This document shows positions 7,313 through 16,437 of a DNA stretch of 64,000 bases, one piece after another (position 1 is the stretch's first letter; every line of letters begins with the position of its first letter). The position numbers were made by a program, and so were the translations under genes. Source of the DNA: UBA5078 sp964538025 (GTDB lineage: Bacteria; Pseudomonadota; Gammaproteobacteria; Pseudomonadales; Pseudohongiellaceae). The notes below the pieces were generated by a model. It had not been told where the DNA came from. It saw only the letters and a program-made list of their open reading frames with translations, and did not search any database. The stretch lies in assembly GCA_964538025.1 (NCBI GenBank), contig CAZICZ010000009.1, positions 90,482 to 154,481 on the forward strand. Reading direction: 5' to 3'.

Positions 7313-9625
7313 TCAGCGCGTATTGAGCTCAGCGATGATGCGGGGGGTGATGAAGATCAGCAATTCCGTTCGTCGGTTGGCATTGTTGGTTCGCTTGAAG
7401 AGCCTGCCAACATAGGGGATATCGCCCAACAGGGGCGTTTTGGTTTCTGTGGTCGTGGTTTCCTCCCGGAAGACTCCCCCCAGAACTATCGTATCGCCAT
7501 TTTCAACCAGCACACTGGTATTGATGGAATTGGTATTAATGGCTGGCACATTGCCAGTACCAGCAGCGACAGAATCCTGATGGATATTCAGCTGCATGAT
7601 GATGCGACCATCGGGCGTAATCTGCGGAGTCACTTCCAGAGAGAGGACGGCATCCACGAATTCGGTCGTCGAACCGCCCGCTGTTCCCCCCGCCTGCGCC
7701 TGATAGGGAATACGGACGCCAGATTGAATCGTGGCCGTCACCTTATCCTGCGTTGTGACCTTGGGTCGCGCAATCACCTCACCGTTTCCGCTGCTCTCCA
7801 ACGCGGAAAGCTCGAGTTCGATCAACCCGGAATTGCTGGTGAACCCCACAGAGAAAGAGGAAGCACTGTTGTTCGCCACGCCCAGATCCACCGCCAGCGC
7901 ATCCGGAAAGGAGACCGATCCGACAGGAATGGGAACGGCCGCAATGGCCTGCGCTACGATGGCACCGATCAGACTAGGATCTGTGCCGTCCTGCAGGGCC
8001 TGCACGCGGGCGGCCTCTCCAGCGGCAAGGGCCTGGTTGATCGCCTGATTTTCGGCAACCCGGTTGTTTTGTTGTTGCAGTGTGGAGGCCTGACTCCCGC
8101 CATAGCGGAAGCCATCGCTGGAATCCGTCCGGCCTGCACCTCCCCACCGGATACCCAGATCTCGCCCAAAATCCGTCGACACATTCACGATGCGCGCTTC
8201 GATCAGTACTTGTCGGACGGGAACATCCAGCTTGCTCAACAGCTCACGGACTTCATCAAGCTTTTCTGCGACATCCCGGATGATGATGATATTGGTGCGG
8301 GAATCCACCGTCGCCGTGCCACGGCTCGACAGCACACCTGTCGCTCCGCTTTCCGGTGCAACGCCGGTGGCGGCAGCATCAGGCGCCGCCCCCGGAACAC
8401 TGCCACTGGGAGACCCGGTCAACAGCATCAGAATGTTGGCGGCATCGGCGTAGTTCACTTGCACATATTCCGTATGCAACGGCGCGAGCGCCTGTGCCTG
8501 ACGCGTGGCGTCGAGTGCTTGTTGCTCCTGCGTGGCAATCTCGCTGGCCGGTGCCACATACAAAACATTGCCGACGAGTCGCTTGTCGAGATTGCGCGAC
8601 TGCAGCACCAGATTGAGCGCCTGATCCCAGGGCACATCCTGCAATTGGAGGGTGATATTGCCGGAAATCGCGTCACTGGCAACGAGATTGAAATTATTCT
8701 CATCGGCCAACAACTGCAGTACCGCCCGCACCTCAATGTTCTGGAAACTCAGCGAGACCAGATTGCCAGAATACGCCGCCGCAGGATCACTATTGGCCGA
8801 TGTTGTGCCTGGAGGTGTCACGCTGATGGTGTACTGTCGGCCCTGTTGATAGGCCACATATTCATATTCCCCATTGAGATCGATTGCGACGGTGGCATTG
8901 CCGCGCTGGGGATAGACGTCAACGGTATTCACTGGTGTCGCAAAATCAGTCACATCAAAGCGTCGATTCAAACGCTCCGGTACGCCCGTACTTGAGAATT
9001 CGACATACACGCGGCTCCCGATTTGCTCCACATTGCCAAGCACGCGGTCATCGCTGAGGCTGATGACGATTTGGCCTTCATCCTCTTCCGTGCCTCGGCG
9101 GAAGGTGACATCCACCAGAGAGGGTCCCTGTGCCGCTGGGGCCGGTGCGCTTACAGTGCTGCTGACCGGCGCTGCACTGGCCACCCGGTTATCACTTCCC
9201 AGATGGACAATCAGGGTGTTGCCTTCAATACGGGTCTGGTAGTCAACGGCGCTGGTGAGGTTAAACACAAGGCGTGTGCGACCCCCCGCCTCCACCACCA
9301 TCACACTCTGGGCATTGTTTGAATCGATGTCGAAGCGACGTTCAGCAAGGGCACTCTTCACGTTCGCAAGATCGACGGAAATGCGGGCAGGATCTTCCTG
9401 TGCAAAACTTGTCGGTTCCGGCGGGCGAGAGTCAAACTCAAGGCGAACCTCGATACTGTCGCCGGGCATATTGGCAAATCCGATACTGTTCAGATTCACC
9501 GCCTCTTGCGCGTGGGCTGAAGGCCACAATGCCAATGCCAGCAAAATCGACATGGCGCACACCTGCAGACGGCGCGACACGACGTTACCCACAGCAGAAG
9601 TCATCGTTGTAATTGACATCATCAT
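7313..9625 (-). CDS. pilQ: type IV pilus secretin PilQ
   Basis: Forms the outer-membrane channel through which the pilus passes. 770 residues. A signal peptide ends near SAHA-QE (residue 39). Two AMIN-type beta domains follow (about 45-140 and 165-260), which bind peptidoglycan and help localisation. Then come an STN/N0 domain (VSLSFQNIEVRAVLQLLADE), a secretin N1 segment with a Pro/Gly/Ala-rich insert after MLLTGSPSG, and the secretin C-domain with VPVRQVLIEARIV, the VPRQ-like signature and LLGDIPYVGRLFK near the end. Three consecutive ATGs (9625, 9622, 9619) are possible starts. It is the last pil gene of pilMNOPQ. Confidence 0.97.
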   Translation of the reverse strand: MMMSITTMTSAVGNVVSRRLQVCAMSILLALALWPSAHAQEAVNLNSIGFANMPGDSIEVRLEFDSRPPEPTSFAQEDPARISVDLANVKSALAERRFDIDSNNAQSVMVVEAGGRTRLVFNLTSAVDYQTRIEGNTLIVHLGSDNRVASAAPVSSTVSAPAPAAQGPSLVDVTFRRGTEEDEGQIVISLSDDRVLGNVEQIGSRVYVEFSSTGVPERLNRRFDVTDFATPVNTVDVYPQRGNATVAIDLNGEYEYVAYQQGRQYTISVTPPGTTSANSDPAAAYSGNLVSLSFQNIEVRAVLQLLADENNFNLVASDAISGNITLQLQDVPWDQALNLVLQSRNLDKRLVGNVLYVAPASEIATQEQQALDATRQAQALAPLHTEYVQVNYADAANILMLLTGSPSGSVPGAAPDAAATGVAPESGATGVLSSRGTATVDSRTNIIIIRDVAEKLDEVRELLSKLDVPVRQVLIEARIVNVSTDFGRDLGIRWGGAGRTDSSDGFRYGGSQASTLQQQNNRVAENQAINQALAAGEAARVQALQDGTDPSLIGAIVAQAIAAVPIPVGSVSFPDALAVDLGVANNSASSFSVGFTSNSGLIELELSALESSGNGEVIARPKVTTQDKVTATIQSGVRIPYQAQAGGTAGGSTTEFVDAVLSLEVTPQITPDGRIIMQLNIHQDSVAAGTGNVPAINTNSINTSVLVENGDTIVLGGVFREETTTTETKTPLLGDIPYVGRLFKRTNNANRRTELLIFITPRIIAELNTR

Positions 9626-9709
9626 TTCACCTGTTGTGACTGCCCTGACGCAGCGGCATGTCTCTCTTCACTCCCGTCCATCACGGCGCAGGATGTGTGC
9701 GTTATTCTG

Positions 9710-10258
9710 TTAGCGCTGCAAACTCAGTGTTCGCGGACGTTCAACCCAGCCGCCATCGCCGGAGGGCACGATTTCTGTCAGCTCAATCTCTGTCGGTGAC
9801 ACCCGCTGCACGCGACCATGATTGCGACCCAGATAATTGCCGCGTACCACGCGATGAATTTTGCCGTTTTCATCCTGCACTAGCGCAATTGTCGTCGTGC
9901 CGCGCGTCATCATTCCCACCATGACCAGATTGCTCAGAGCAAACTCCTCCAGCGCCTCCGGCGTCCGCGTGAAGTCCGGCTGCACCACGTTGACGGGTTG
10001 CTGCGCTTCACTTGTCCCCGCCATGATCGGCACATCGAAGGGCGAGCGCAGCGAAGCAGCACTGTAGGAGAAGGCCTCGTAAGGTTGAAAGACGGGCATG
10101 GGCTCCACTTCTCCACCGGGGCGCAGGGACACTTCAATGATGTATTGCTGCAAATCTTCCATACCGTCATTGCCGGAACACGCCGCCAACAACAGCACAA
10201 GACTGGTTATCATCGCCCGTTTGACCAAGCTGGATAAGGCGTTAGGGAGTCGGTGCAT
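9710..10258 (-). CDS. pilP: type IV pilus assembly lipoprotein PilP
   Basis: 182-residue inner-membrane lipoprotein that links the PilN/PilO dimer to the PilQ secretin. A lipobox LLLAAC follows a short hydrophobic segment. The middle has an unstructured stretch containing the conserved Y-x-A-x-x-LRSPF motif, and the C-terminal beta domain includes MVGMMTRGTTTIALVQDENG and VVRGNYLGRNHGRV. The start is ATG 10258, with AAGGAG 6 bases upstream inside the end of pilO; the overlap with pilO is 17 bases. Confidence 0.95.
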   Translation of the reverse strand: MHRLPNALSSLVKRAMITSLVLLLAACSGNDGMEDLQQYIIEVSLRPGGEVEPMPVFQPYEAFSYSAASLRSPFDVPIMAGTSEAQQPVNVVQPDFTRTPEALEEFALSNLVMVGMMTRGTTTIALVQDENGKIHRVVRGNYLGRNHGRVQRVSPTEIELTEIVPSGDGGWVERPRTLSLQR

Positions 10259-10877
10259 CACTGGCTCCTTCTGTGCGATATCGATAGGTCTTTGCGGTAA
10301 TCGTCATCTGCAGCGCGCTGCGATTGTTCACCGGAATAATGGAAAAATCATGAAGCGTCACAATGCGAGGCAAAGACGCGACACCGCTGACGAATGTTCC
10401 AAAATCGTGGTAATTGCCCAGCACCTCAACCTGGATGGGCTGTTCAATATAAAACTCCTGCGCCACCTCGGAATCCAGCTCGATTCGCGAGAAAGAGAGA
10501 CTGCTGCCCAAACCTGTTTCCGTGATGTCGTCCACCAGATCCGGCACTTCCGTCTGGCTGGGTAACTGGCTTAACAGTTCGGAGAATTCTTCTTCCATCG
10601 CAATCGTCTGTGCTTTGTATTCTTCAAGATTGGCCGCCATGACCGCCTTTTGCTCGAATTCAATCCGCAGCGTTGATTCCTCCGCCTGCCACCGCGTAAG
10701 GGCAGTCTGCAATGTCCTGATATCGAACCAGAATCCGGCAGCAAGGCACAGAACAAACAGGACGAGAGCAATCAGCATTTTCACGACGCCCGGCCATACG
10801 CCGATCGACTCGATGTCACTGAGGTTATTCCAGTCAAAACTCTGTAACTCTTTCAACAATGTCGATGCCTTGATCAT
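10242..10877 (-). CDS. pilO: type IV pilus inner-membrane protein PilO
   Basis: 211 residues. A short cytoplasmic N-terminus, one membrane helix (about 33-52, VVKMLIALVLFVLCLAAGF), a periplasmic coiled coil (ALTRWQAEESTLRIEFEQ onward), and a ferredoxin-like C-terminal domain with the PIQVEVLGNYHDFGTFVSGV segment. It forms a heterodimer with PilN and recruits PilP. Start and stop overlap pilN (ATGA at 10874-10877) and pilP, as expected for a tightly coupled operon. Confidence 0.95.
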   Translation of the reverse strand: MIKASTLLKELQSFDWNNLSDIESIGVWPGVVKMLIALVLFVLCLAAGFWFDIRTLQTALTRWQAEESTLRIEFEQKAVMAANLEEYKAQTIAMEEEFSELLSQLPSQTEVPDLVDDITETGLGSSLSFSRIELDSEVAQEFYIEQPIQVEVLGNYHDFGTFVSGVASLPRIVTLHDFSIIPVNNRSALQMTITAKTYRYRTEGASDAPTP

Positions 10878-11446
10878 GGCTCTTCCTCTCGCGTGGGTTC
10901 TTGCAGGAAGAAGGTCAGGGAAAAGGCATTGGCAGCGCGTTGATCAGAGTTTGAGTCCGCACTGGCAGCAGAAATCTGTTGCAGGCTCGGATTGACGAAC
11001 CAATCGGAATCGTCGATGCGACGCATCAGTTCCGACACCTTGTTGTTGGATTCGGCGATTCCTTCAATCTGCAGACGGTCGCCATCACGCTCCAGCGAAT
11101 TGAAATACACCCCTGCCGGAATGGTTTTCACGAGCTCGTCGAAGATGCGCACGATGACGGGACGCGAGCCCTGCAAATCCTGAATGACTTCCATTCGTGA
11201 ATTGATCTGCGCTTTTTGTTCCTTCAGGTTGTTGATCTCGGCAATGCGGGCATCAAGCACCAGAATCTCCCGACGGACAAAATCATTGCGGGCTTGCTGG
11301 TAGCGAATATCCCCACGGAAATTTCGATCGACCAGAAATACGATGCCGGCAGCGATGATGGTGACTCCCATCAGCAAGACGAAAAACTCGCGCTTGCGTT
11401 CTTCCCGTAATTGTTCGCGCCAGGGCAGTAAATTGATGCGTGCCAT
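10874..11446 (-). CDS. pilN: type IV pilus inner-membrane protein PilN
   Basis: 190 residues. The N-terminal cytoplasmic motif ARINLLPWREQLREERKREF is the conserved INLLPWR segment that docks into PilM. One membrane helix follows (about 22-42), then a coiled coil (LDARIAEINNLKEQKAQIN) and a periplasmic domain (GVYFNSLERDGDRLQIEGIA). It partners PilO and links to cytoplasmic PilM. It overlaps pilM by one base. Confidence 0.96.
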   Translation of the reverse strand: MARINLLPWREQLREERKREFFVLLMGVTIIAAGIVFLVDRNFRGDIRYQQARNDFVRREILVLDARIAEINNLKEQKAQINSRMEVIQDLQGSRPVIVRIFDELVKTIPAGVYFNSLERDGDRLQIEGIAESNNKVSELMRRIDDSDWFVNPSLQQISAASADSNSDQRAANAFSLTFFLQEPTREEEP

Positions 11447-12507
11447 CAGTACTTACTCCTCATGGCAAGCCCGCAGGCGATCATCAGCGCCGGAGCATCG
11501 TTGGTGAGCAATGTCTTGTTCACTTTGGAGCCGACGACAAGGTTCAGAAAGGGGTTGGCCACCAACGCCGGAGTAGCCAGTTGCTCACGCACCAGTTCAC
11601 TGAGCCCGTCAATGGCGGCGACGCCACCGGCCAGAATGATCTGGTCAACATCGTTGTATTGACTGGATGAAAAGAAAAACTGCAGTGATCTGCTGACCTG
11701 TTGCACGACGGCGTCTTTGAAGGGAGCCAGAATTTCCAGCTCATACTCTTCGGCGAGTGATCCGCGGCGGATGGCCGTTTCGGCCTCGATCGCTGACAGA
11801 CCAAATCGGCGCTGGACGTCTTCCACCAGCTGGCGTCCGCCAAACAGCTGTTCGCGCGTGTAGATCGTTTTACCATGGAGCAGCACGTGAAGTGTGGTGA
11901 CTGTCGCCCCGATATCGAGAATGGCAACCGTCTGCGGATCCGCACTTTGCAGCTGGTCCTGTAACAGGCCGAAAGCCCGCTCCATGGCATAGGCTTCAAT
12001 ATCCACCACTTTGGCGCTGAGACCACCGGCATCAAGAGCGCCAACACGGGACTCCACATTCTCCTTTCGACAGGCGGCCAGCAACACATCCACGAAATCG
12101 GAATTGGGATCGGTGCTTTCCTGACGCTCAAAATCGATGGCGACTTCACTGAGTGGATAAGGAATGTACTGGTCTGCCTCCACGATGATTTGATTCTCCA
12201 TTTCAGAATCACTCATGCTGGCATTCATTTCGATGATCTTGGTGATGACAGCGGAACCTGCCACCGCCACGGCGGCTTCCTTGCTTCGTGGTTTCAGGAT
12301 TGAAAGCGCCTGCCGGATGGCGTCACCGACGGCATCGATGTCGCTGATATTCTTTTCCACGACCGCGTTGGGCGGGAGTTGTCGCATGACATAGTTTTCG
12401 ATGCGGTATTTGCCATTTTGCATACTGAGCTCAAGCAACTTCACGGCCGTGGAACTGATGTCCACACCGAGCAGTGTTTTTGCTTTCCGACTCAGAATGT
12501 CAAGCAC
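11446..12507 (-). CDS. pilM: type IV pilus actin-like ATPase PilM
   Basis: 353 residues with an actin-like ATPase fold: phosphate-1 region LLGVDISSTAVKLLEL, phosphate-2 region VAILDIGATVTTLHVL and adenosine motif IILAGGVAAIDGL. It binds the PilN N-terminus on the cytoplasmic side and connects the alignment complex to the motor. It is the first gene of pilMNOPQ, divergent from the PBP1A gene across a 650-base AT-rich region. A second PilM-like gene, mshI, is present at 48865-49818. Confidence 0.96.
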   Translation of the reverse strand: MLDILSRKAKTLLGVDISSTAVKLLELSMQNGKYRIENYVMRQLPPNAVVEKNISDIDAVGDAIRQALSILKPRSKEAAVAVAGSAVITKIIEMNASMSDSEMENQIIVEADQYIPYPLSEVAIDFERQESTDPNSDFVDVLLAACRKENVESRVGALDAGGLSAKVVDIEAYAMERAFGLLQDQLQSADPQTVAILDIGATVTTLHVLLHGKTIYTREQLFGGRQLVEDVQRRFGLSAIEAETAIRRGSLAEEYELEILAPFKDAVVQQVSRSLQFFFSSSQYNDVDQIILAGGVAAIDGLSELVREQLATPALVANPFLNLVVGSKVNKTLLTNDAPALMIACGLAMRSKY

Positions 12508-12693
12508 CTTACCTTCCCCATACTGGCCCCGAAGAGCTTATCGGCCGAGTGGCGCACGAGATCACCCCGCACCCCTGAATTTTCAATTCTCACGTCGTCT
12601 TTCGGGTCATCCCGCCTCTGTCTCGTCGCGCGGAAACGCCCCTCATCTGAGGACGATTTTCAGTATAGATTCAAACCGCAGAGACAACCGGCT

Positions 12694-12714
12694 GGTGCCT
12701 GAATTTTAGGCACC
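12694..12714. promoter_or_regulatory. inverted repeat in pilM promoter region
   Basis: GGTGCCT-N7-AGGCACC, perfect 7-bp arms around the loop GAATTTT, about 27 bases upstream (on the minus strand) of the TATACT element proposed for pilM. It could be an operator or a small hairpin; it has no T tract on either side, so it is not a typical terminator. Confidence 0.3.
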
Positions 12715-13032
12715 TCCACATCAAATCAAATTTATATATAATATTCAATACATTATATAGGGTTTCAAATAAATAACTTTATGTTGCTAACTCCGTCAAA
12801 AAATGGACAAGGACTTGATGAGGCTCACAATTATGACAGCTCGTCTTGAAGGCAGATCACACCCTGAGTGCGCCGCCCATCAGCGCCCAGAAAAAGTTTT
12901 AATCTATTGAAATATAAGACATTATGATTATGTGTTCAGCCATTCATATGACTGTCCGCTCCCTGCAAGAGACAGAAAAATGCCCCTTAAAAGCCTGAGG
13001 GTTTCACTCAAGATTATTCGTTTCCATGGGTA

Positions 13033-13038
13033 TATAAT
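13033..13038 (+). promoter_or_regulatory. candidate -10 box for the PBP1A gene
   Basis: Perfect TATAAT 121 bases upstream of the start codon. No good -35 hexamer is found at 16-18 bases, so this is a candidate only. Confidence 0.3.
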
Positions 13039-13158
13039 GGCGCCTTCCTGCACCACCGGGTGCCAGCGGGCACGTAACGAAAAGCCTGCCTTTGGGGTCC
13101 TATCACAGGGTGAGCTTTGCAGAATCCGCAACCGACACGTGGTCCATCACCAGTGAAC

Positions 13159-15516
13159 ATGCCAATCAAAAAACTCTTCCGGACTCTCTTCTGGCTAGGC
13201 ATATTCTGTGTCAGTGGGGCCGTCATGGTCTTTGCTGCCGGCTTCCTCTACTTGTCACCACAGTTACCCTCTGCGGAGTCCTATCGCTATGTGCAACTGG
13301 AAACCCCGTTACGGATACTGACTGCCGACAAGCTGCTGATAGATGAAATCGGGATTCGACGCGACCCGATTCCTTTCGAAGAAATCCCGCCAATGATGAT
13401 CAATGCCGTCATCGCCAGCGAAGACCCGCGCTTTTACTCCCATTCGGGTGTCGATGTGCGGGGACTGCTCCGGGGGTTCTACGGGTTTGTGCGCGGGATC
13501 AACCTGGGGGGCGGCAGCACGATCACCATGCAGCTGGTGAACAACATTTCGTTCGATAACGACAATGTCTATGCCCGCAAACTGAAGGAGATCCCGTTTG
13601 CACTGCGTATTCAGCGCGAGCTGACCAAAGAAGAAATCATCACGCTGTATCTCAACCTGATTTACTTTGGTGCCGGCGCGGACGGCATCAATGCAGCCGC
13701 CTATGCCTACTACGGCAAGCCCATCAGCGAGCTGGAGTTGCACCACTTCGCAATGCTGACCTCGGTGTTGCCCTGCCCTTCCCCGTGCAACCCGATCGCC
13801 AACCCCGCACGGGCAGAAACACGACGCAACGTGGTGCTCACCAAGATGTTCGAACAGCGCATGATCACTCGTGCCGAATATGAGAAGGCTATCGCCACCC
13901 CGGACGACGCTCGACCACATAGTCGGCGCATCGAAGTGAGCGCCCCTCATGTCGCGGAGATGATCCGACAGGAACTTTACCGCGAGTACGGGGACGATAT
14001 TTACCGCAAGGGATTCGAGGTGACGACCAGCATCCTGAGCAAGAACCAGCGTGCCGCGACAGCCGCACTGACCAACGGGCTTGAGAATTTCTATGACAAG
14101 CGCCATGGGTACCGGGGGACTGAAGGGCACGTTTCTGTCCCTGCCGGAGAGGATGCCTCCCCTCATTTCATCGCCGCCCTTGAGCCCTTCACTACCCTAG
14201 GCAATCAGGTGCCCGCCGTGGTGTCGGAGGTCGGTGAGCGCGACATCAAAGCAATACGCAAGGATGGCTCCGTGGTGAGCATCGACTGGGATGGTCTGAG
14301 CTGGGCTGCCCCTTTTGTCGATCGCGGCAACGCATGGCCACGCCCGCAGCGCGCCAGCGACATCGTAAAAACGGGCGATATCGTGCGAATAAAACAGGAA
14401 GACGACGAGCGCTGGTCGCTCGGGCAAATCCCCGAGCTGCAGGGCGCATTGGTCTCGGTCTCGCCTGACAACGGCGACATCCTGGCCCTGACCGGTGGCT
14501 ACGACTTCGGATTGAGTCAGGTCAATCGCGCAACAACCCCACGTCCTCCTGGCTCCGGCTTCAAACCATTCCTGTATGGCACAGCACTGGAAAATGGCTA
14601 TACACCGGCCACAACGATCAATGATGCGCCTTTCGCGCGGGGAGATTATCGCCCCCGCAATTTCGAAAATAATTTTATCGGGCCGGTGACACTGCGCAAT
14701 GCGCTTGCGACGTCCCGCAACATTCCCGCAATCCGGCTCTATGACCAGCTGGGCTCGGAGCTGGTATTGCCGTTCGCGAAGCGCTTTGGATTCAAAACCG
14801 ACACCTTCCCCCGCAATGACCTGACCGTAGCATTGGGCAGTCAGGATGTGCAGCCGCTGGAGATGGCGGTGGCCTTTGCCACCATTGCCAACGGGGGGCA
14901 GAAGGTGGAGGCGACCCTGATTAAAGAGATCAAAACAGTGGATGGGCTGATTCCGTTGCCCGTGCAGCTGGTCGCTTGTGGCACTGCCTGTGATTCGCTG
15001 GCAGTGAACGAAATGCCGGCGCCACAGATTGTTGATCCGCGCGTCACCTATATCCTCGCGAGCATGATGCGGTCGGTCATCGAAGAAGGCAGTGGACGCC
15101 GCGTCGACAGGGAAATCGCCCGCAAGGATCTAATGGGGAAAACCGGAACCACCAATGGCCCGGCAGAACTGTGGTTCTCAGGGTTCAACCGTGACGTGTC
15201 GACCAGCGTCTTTATCGGTTTCGATCAGCCCCAACCCATGGGAGAAAGTGAGCAGGGCGCCACGGTGCCGGTTCCCATCTGGATCGACTACATGAAGACC
15301 GTGCTGGAGGGTCAGCCGGAACACATGCTGGATCGCCCCGACGGCATTGTGGATCGGCTGATCGACAAACAGACCGGCAAGCTCGCACGACCGGGTCAGG
15401 CCAATACCATGTTTGAACTGTTCATGCAGGAAAACGCACCGACGGAAATGGAGTCTCGCAACACGCCGACACCCTCGGGAAGCGACGAAGTGCCCTCGAT
15501 TGAAATCATCTTCTGA
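13159..15516 (+). CDS. mrcA: penicillin-binding protein 1A (bifunctional transglycosylase/transpeptidase)
   Basis: 785 residues, from ATG 13159 (MPIKKLFRTLFWLG). Class A PBP that polymerises glycan strands and cross-links peptides in the periplasm. An N-terminal membrane anchor (about 7-32) is followed by a GT51 glycosyltransferase domain with EDPRFYSHSGVD, GGGSTITMQL and the ELTKEEIITLYLNLIYFG region. An OB-like insert typical of PBP1A comes next, then the transpeptidase with SGFK (catalytic Ser in PPGSGFKPFLYG), the TSRN motif and KTGTTN. It is divergent from pilM as in Pseudomonas (ponA-pilM). A strong terminator follows. Confidence 0.97.
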   Translation: MPIKKLFRTLFWLGIFCVSGAVMVFAAGFLYLSPQLPSAESYRYVQLETPLRILTADKLLIDEIGIRRDPIPFEEIPPMMINAVIASEDPRFYSHSGVDVRGLLRGFYGFVRGINLGGGSTITMQLVNNISFDNDNVYARKLKEIPFALRIQRELTKEEIITLYLNLIYFGAGADGINAAAYAYYGKPISELELHHFAMLTSVLPCPSPCNPIANPARAETRRNVVLTKMFEQRMITRAEYEKAIATPDDARPHSRRIEVSAPHVAEMIRQELYREYGDDIYRKGFEVTTSILSKNQRAATAALTNGLENFYDKRHGYRGTEGHVSVPAGEDASPHFIAALEPFTTLGNQVPAVVSEVGERDIKAIRKDGSVVSIDWDGLSWAAPFVDRGNAWPRPQRASDIVKTGDIVRIKQEDDERWSLGQIPELQGALVSVSPDNGDILALTGGYDFGLSQVNRATTPRPPGSGFKPFLYGTALENGYTPATTINDAPFARGDYRPRNFENNFIGPVTLRNALATSRNIPAIRLYDQLGSELVLPFAKRFGFKTDTFPRNDLTVALGSQDVQPLEMAVAFATIANGGQKVEATLIKEIKTVDGLIPLPVQLVACGTACDSLAVNEMPAPQIVDPRVTYILASMMRSVIEEGSGRRVDREIARKDLMGKTGTTNGPAELWFSGFNRDVSTSVFIGFDQPQPMGESEQGATVPVPIWIDYMKTVLEGQPEHMLDRPDGIVDRLIDKQTGKLARPGQANTMFELFMQENAPTEMESRNTPTPSGSDEVPSIEIIF

Positions 15517-15541
15517 GAATGATCTCGCCCCAAGACAAAAA

Positions 15542-15570
15542 GGCGCCAGAGCAAGCTCTGGCGCCTTTTT
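15542..15570. terminator. bidirectional intrinsic terminator between the PBP1A gene and rpmE
   Basis: Perfect 11-bp stem GGCGCCAGAGC/GCTCTGGCGCC with a 2-base loop, flanked by five A on the left and five T on the right. It can therefore end transcription from both convergent genes. Confidence 0.93.
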
Positions 15571-15594
15571 GGAATCTTCCGATCGATTGCCGTC

Positions 15595-15804
15595 TTAGAC
15601 GGAGCGTGTACCGAAACGCTTCTTGAAACGGTCCACACGGCCACCGGTGTCAAGAATCTTCTGCTTGCCCGTGTAGAACGGGTGGCAATCAGAGCACACG
15701 TCCAACATGATGTCTTTGCCCAATGTAGAGCGCGTCTTGAAGACGTTGCCACAACTGCAGGTCGCGGTCATTTCTACATAATTGGGGTGAATATCGGGTT
15801 TCAT
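15595..15804 (-). CDS. rpmE: 50S ribosomal protein L31 (zinc-binding type)
   Basis: 69 residues. Keeps the zinc ligands of the C+ form: Cys pair in TCSCGN and Cys pair in VCSDCHPFYTG. It bridges the ribosomal subunits. Zinc-type L31 is usually replaced by a Cys-free paralogue during zinc limitation; no such paralogue lies in this window. The single gene is flanked by the terminator and by the chorismate mutase gene upstream on the same strand. Confidence 0.98.
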   Translation of the reverse strand: MKPDIHPNYVEMTATCSCGNVFKTRSTLGKDIMLDVCSDCHPFYTGKQKILDTGGRVDRFKKRFGTRSV

Positions 15805-15961
15805 GATTCTGCCTCATCAATAGGTTTTCACTGGGTTCGCGACACCGGGGTTGCATCAAATACCCCTGCACTGCCAGCGAAACGGGGAGGCATTCTACCA
15901 AACAGACCTGGAAGCGCAAGTACGGGGAGGAGGTTTTTCATTCCATTCCCCACCGCGCCCA

Positions 15962-16267
15962 TTACACGGGCGATTTCCCTGCCTTGATGACCTGATGATT
16001 CTTTACGACTTCGCGCATGATGCGTTCAAGGATTTCGGCCACTAGGTCCGGATTAACGCTGTTTGTCTGACAAAGCTGGCGAGTGTGCGCAAGCTTGCGG
16101 GCTTCCCGCTCCGGGTCCAGCGCTTCCAGACCATATTCGGCCTTCAGCTCCCCAACACGCTGGGTCAGGGCAAAGCGATTGGCCAGCAGGAGGACGAGAC
16201 CATGGTCAATGCGATCGATCTGTTCTCGTACCCGCAATAATTCGTCGGGTATCGGCGTGCTGGTCAT
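15962..16267 (-). CDS. monofunctional chorismate mutase (AroQ class)
   Basis: 101 residues from ATG 16267. An all-helical AroQ-type domain: LLRVREQIDRIDHGLVLLLANRF is the first helix with the conserved Arg and Asp, then the active-site Lys in VGELKAEYG, the DPEREARKLA segment, and a final helix with Glu/Gln near the C-terminus. It converts chorismate to prephenate. No prephenate dehydratase or dehydrogenase is fused, unlike PheA/TyrA, and no signal peptide is seen, so it is cytosolic. A pyochelin-type isochorismate-pyruvate lyase is an alternative for this fold, but no siderophore genes are nearby. Confidence 0.85.
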   Translation of the reverse strand: MTSTPIPDELLRVREQIDRIDHGLVLLLANRFALTQRVGELKAEYGLEALDPEREARKLAHTRQLCQTNSVNPDLVAEILERIMREVVKNHQVIKAGKSPV

Positions 16268-16437
16268 GGCGCTGTCTCCATCCGGGTGGTCAGAAAAGTG
16301 TGGCGGCGAGTATAAACGAATTCCGCCCGCAGGAGACAGGGAGCCCACCTCAGTTGCGGGCACTGTGCAATGCCCTTACCATGGGCCGGCATTCATCTTC
16401 CCGCACGACGCGTGTTCATCCAGAATTCCTCATATCC

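Larger units (their letters stand above)
12508..13158. other. AT-rich divergent control region between pilM and the PBP1A gene
   Basis: 650 bases without a convincing gene. About 12715-12800 is strongly AT-rich (TATATATAATATT-type sequence), unlike the GC-rich neighbours. Nearer pilM there is a 7-bp inverted repeat (12694-12714), and AGTATA at 12662-12667, which reads TATACT on the minus strand, is a possible pilM -10. Nearer the PBP1A gene, TATAAT lies at 13033-13038. The short frames here have no conserved features or ribosome sites and are not called. Confidence 0.6.

Noticed and set aside
7274..8995. 573-codon plus-strand frame
   Set aside because: Antisense to pilQ; composition and lack of domains mark it as a shadow frame.
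12803..12910. Short frame of 35 codons in the pilM/PBP1A gap
   Set aside because: No ribosome-binding site, no recognisable features and it sits in an AT-rich non-coding region.
12928..13131. Minus-strand frame of 67 codons before the PBP1A gene
   Set aside because: It overlaps the promoter-like region, has no supported start and resembles no known protein.
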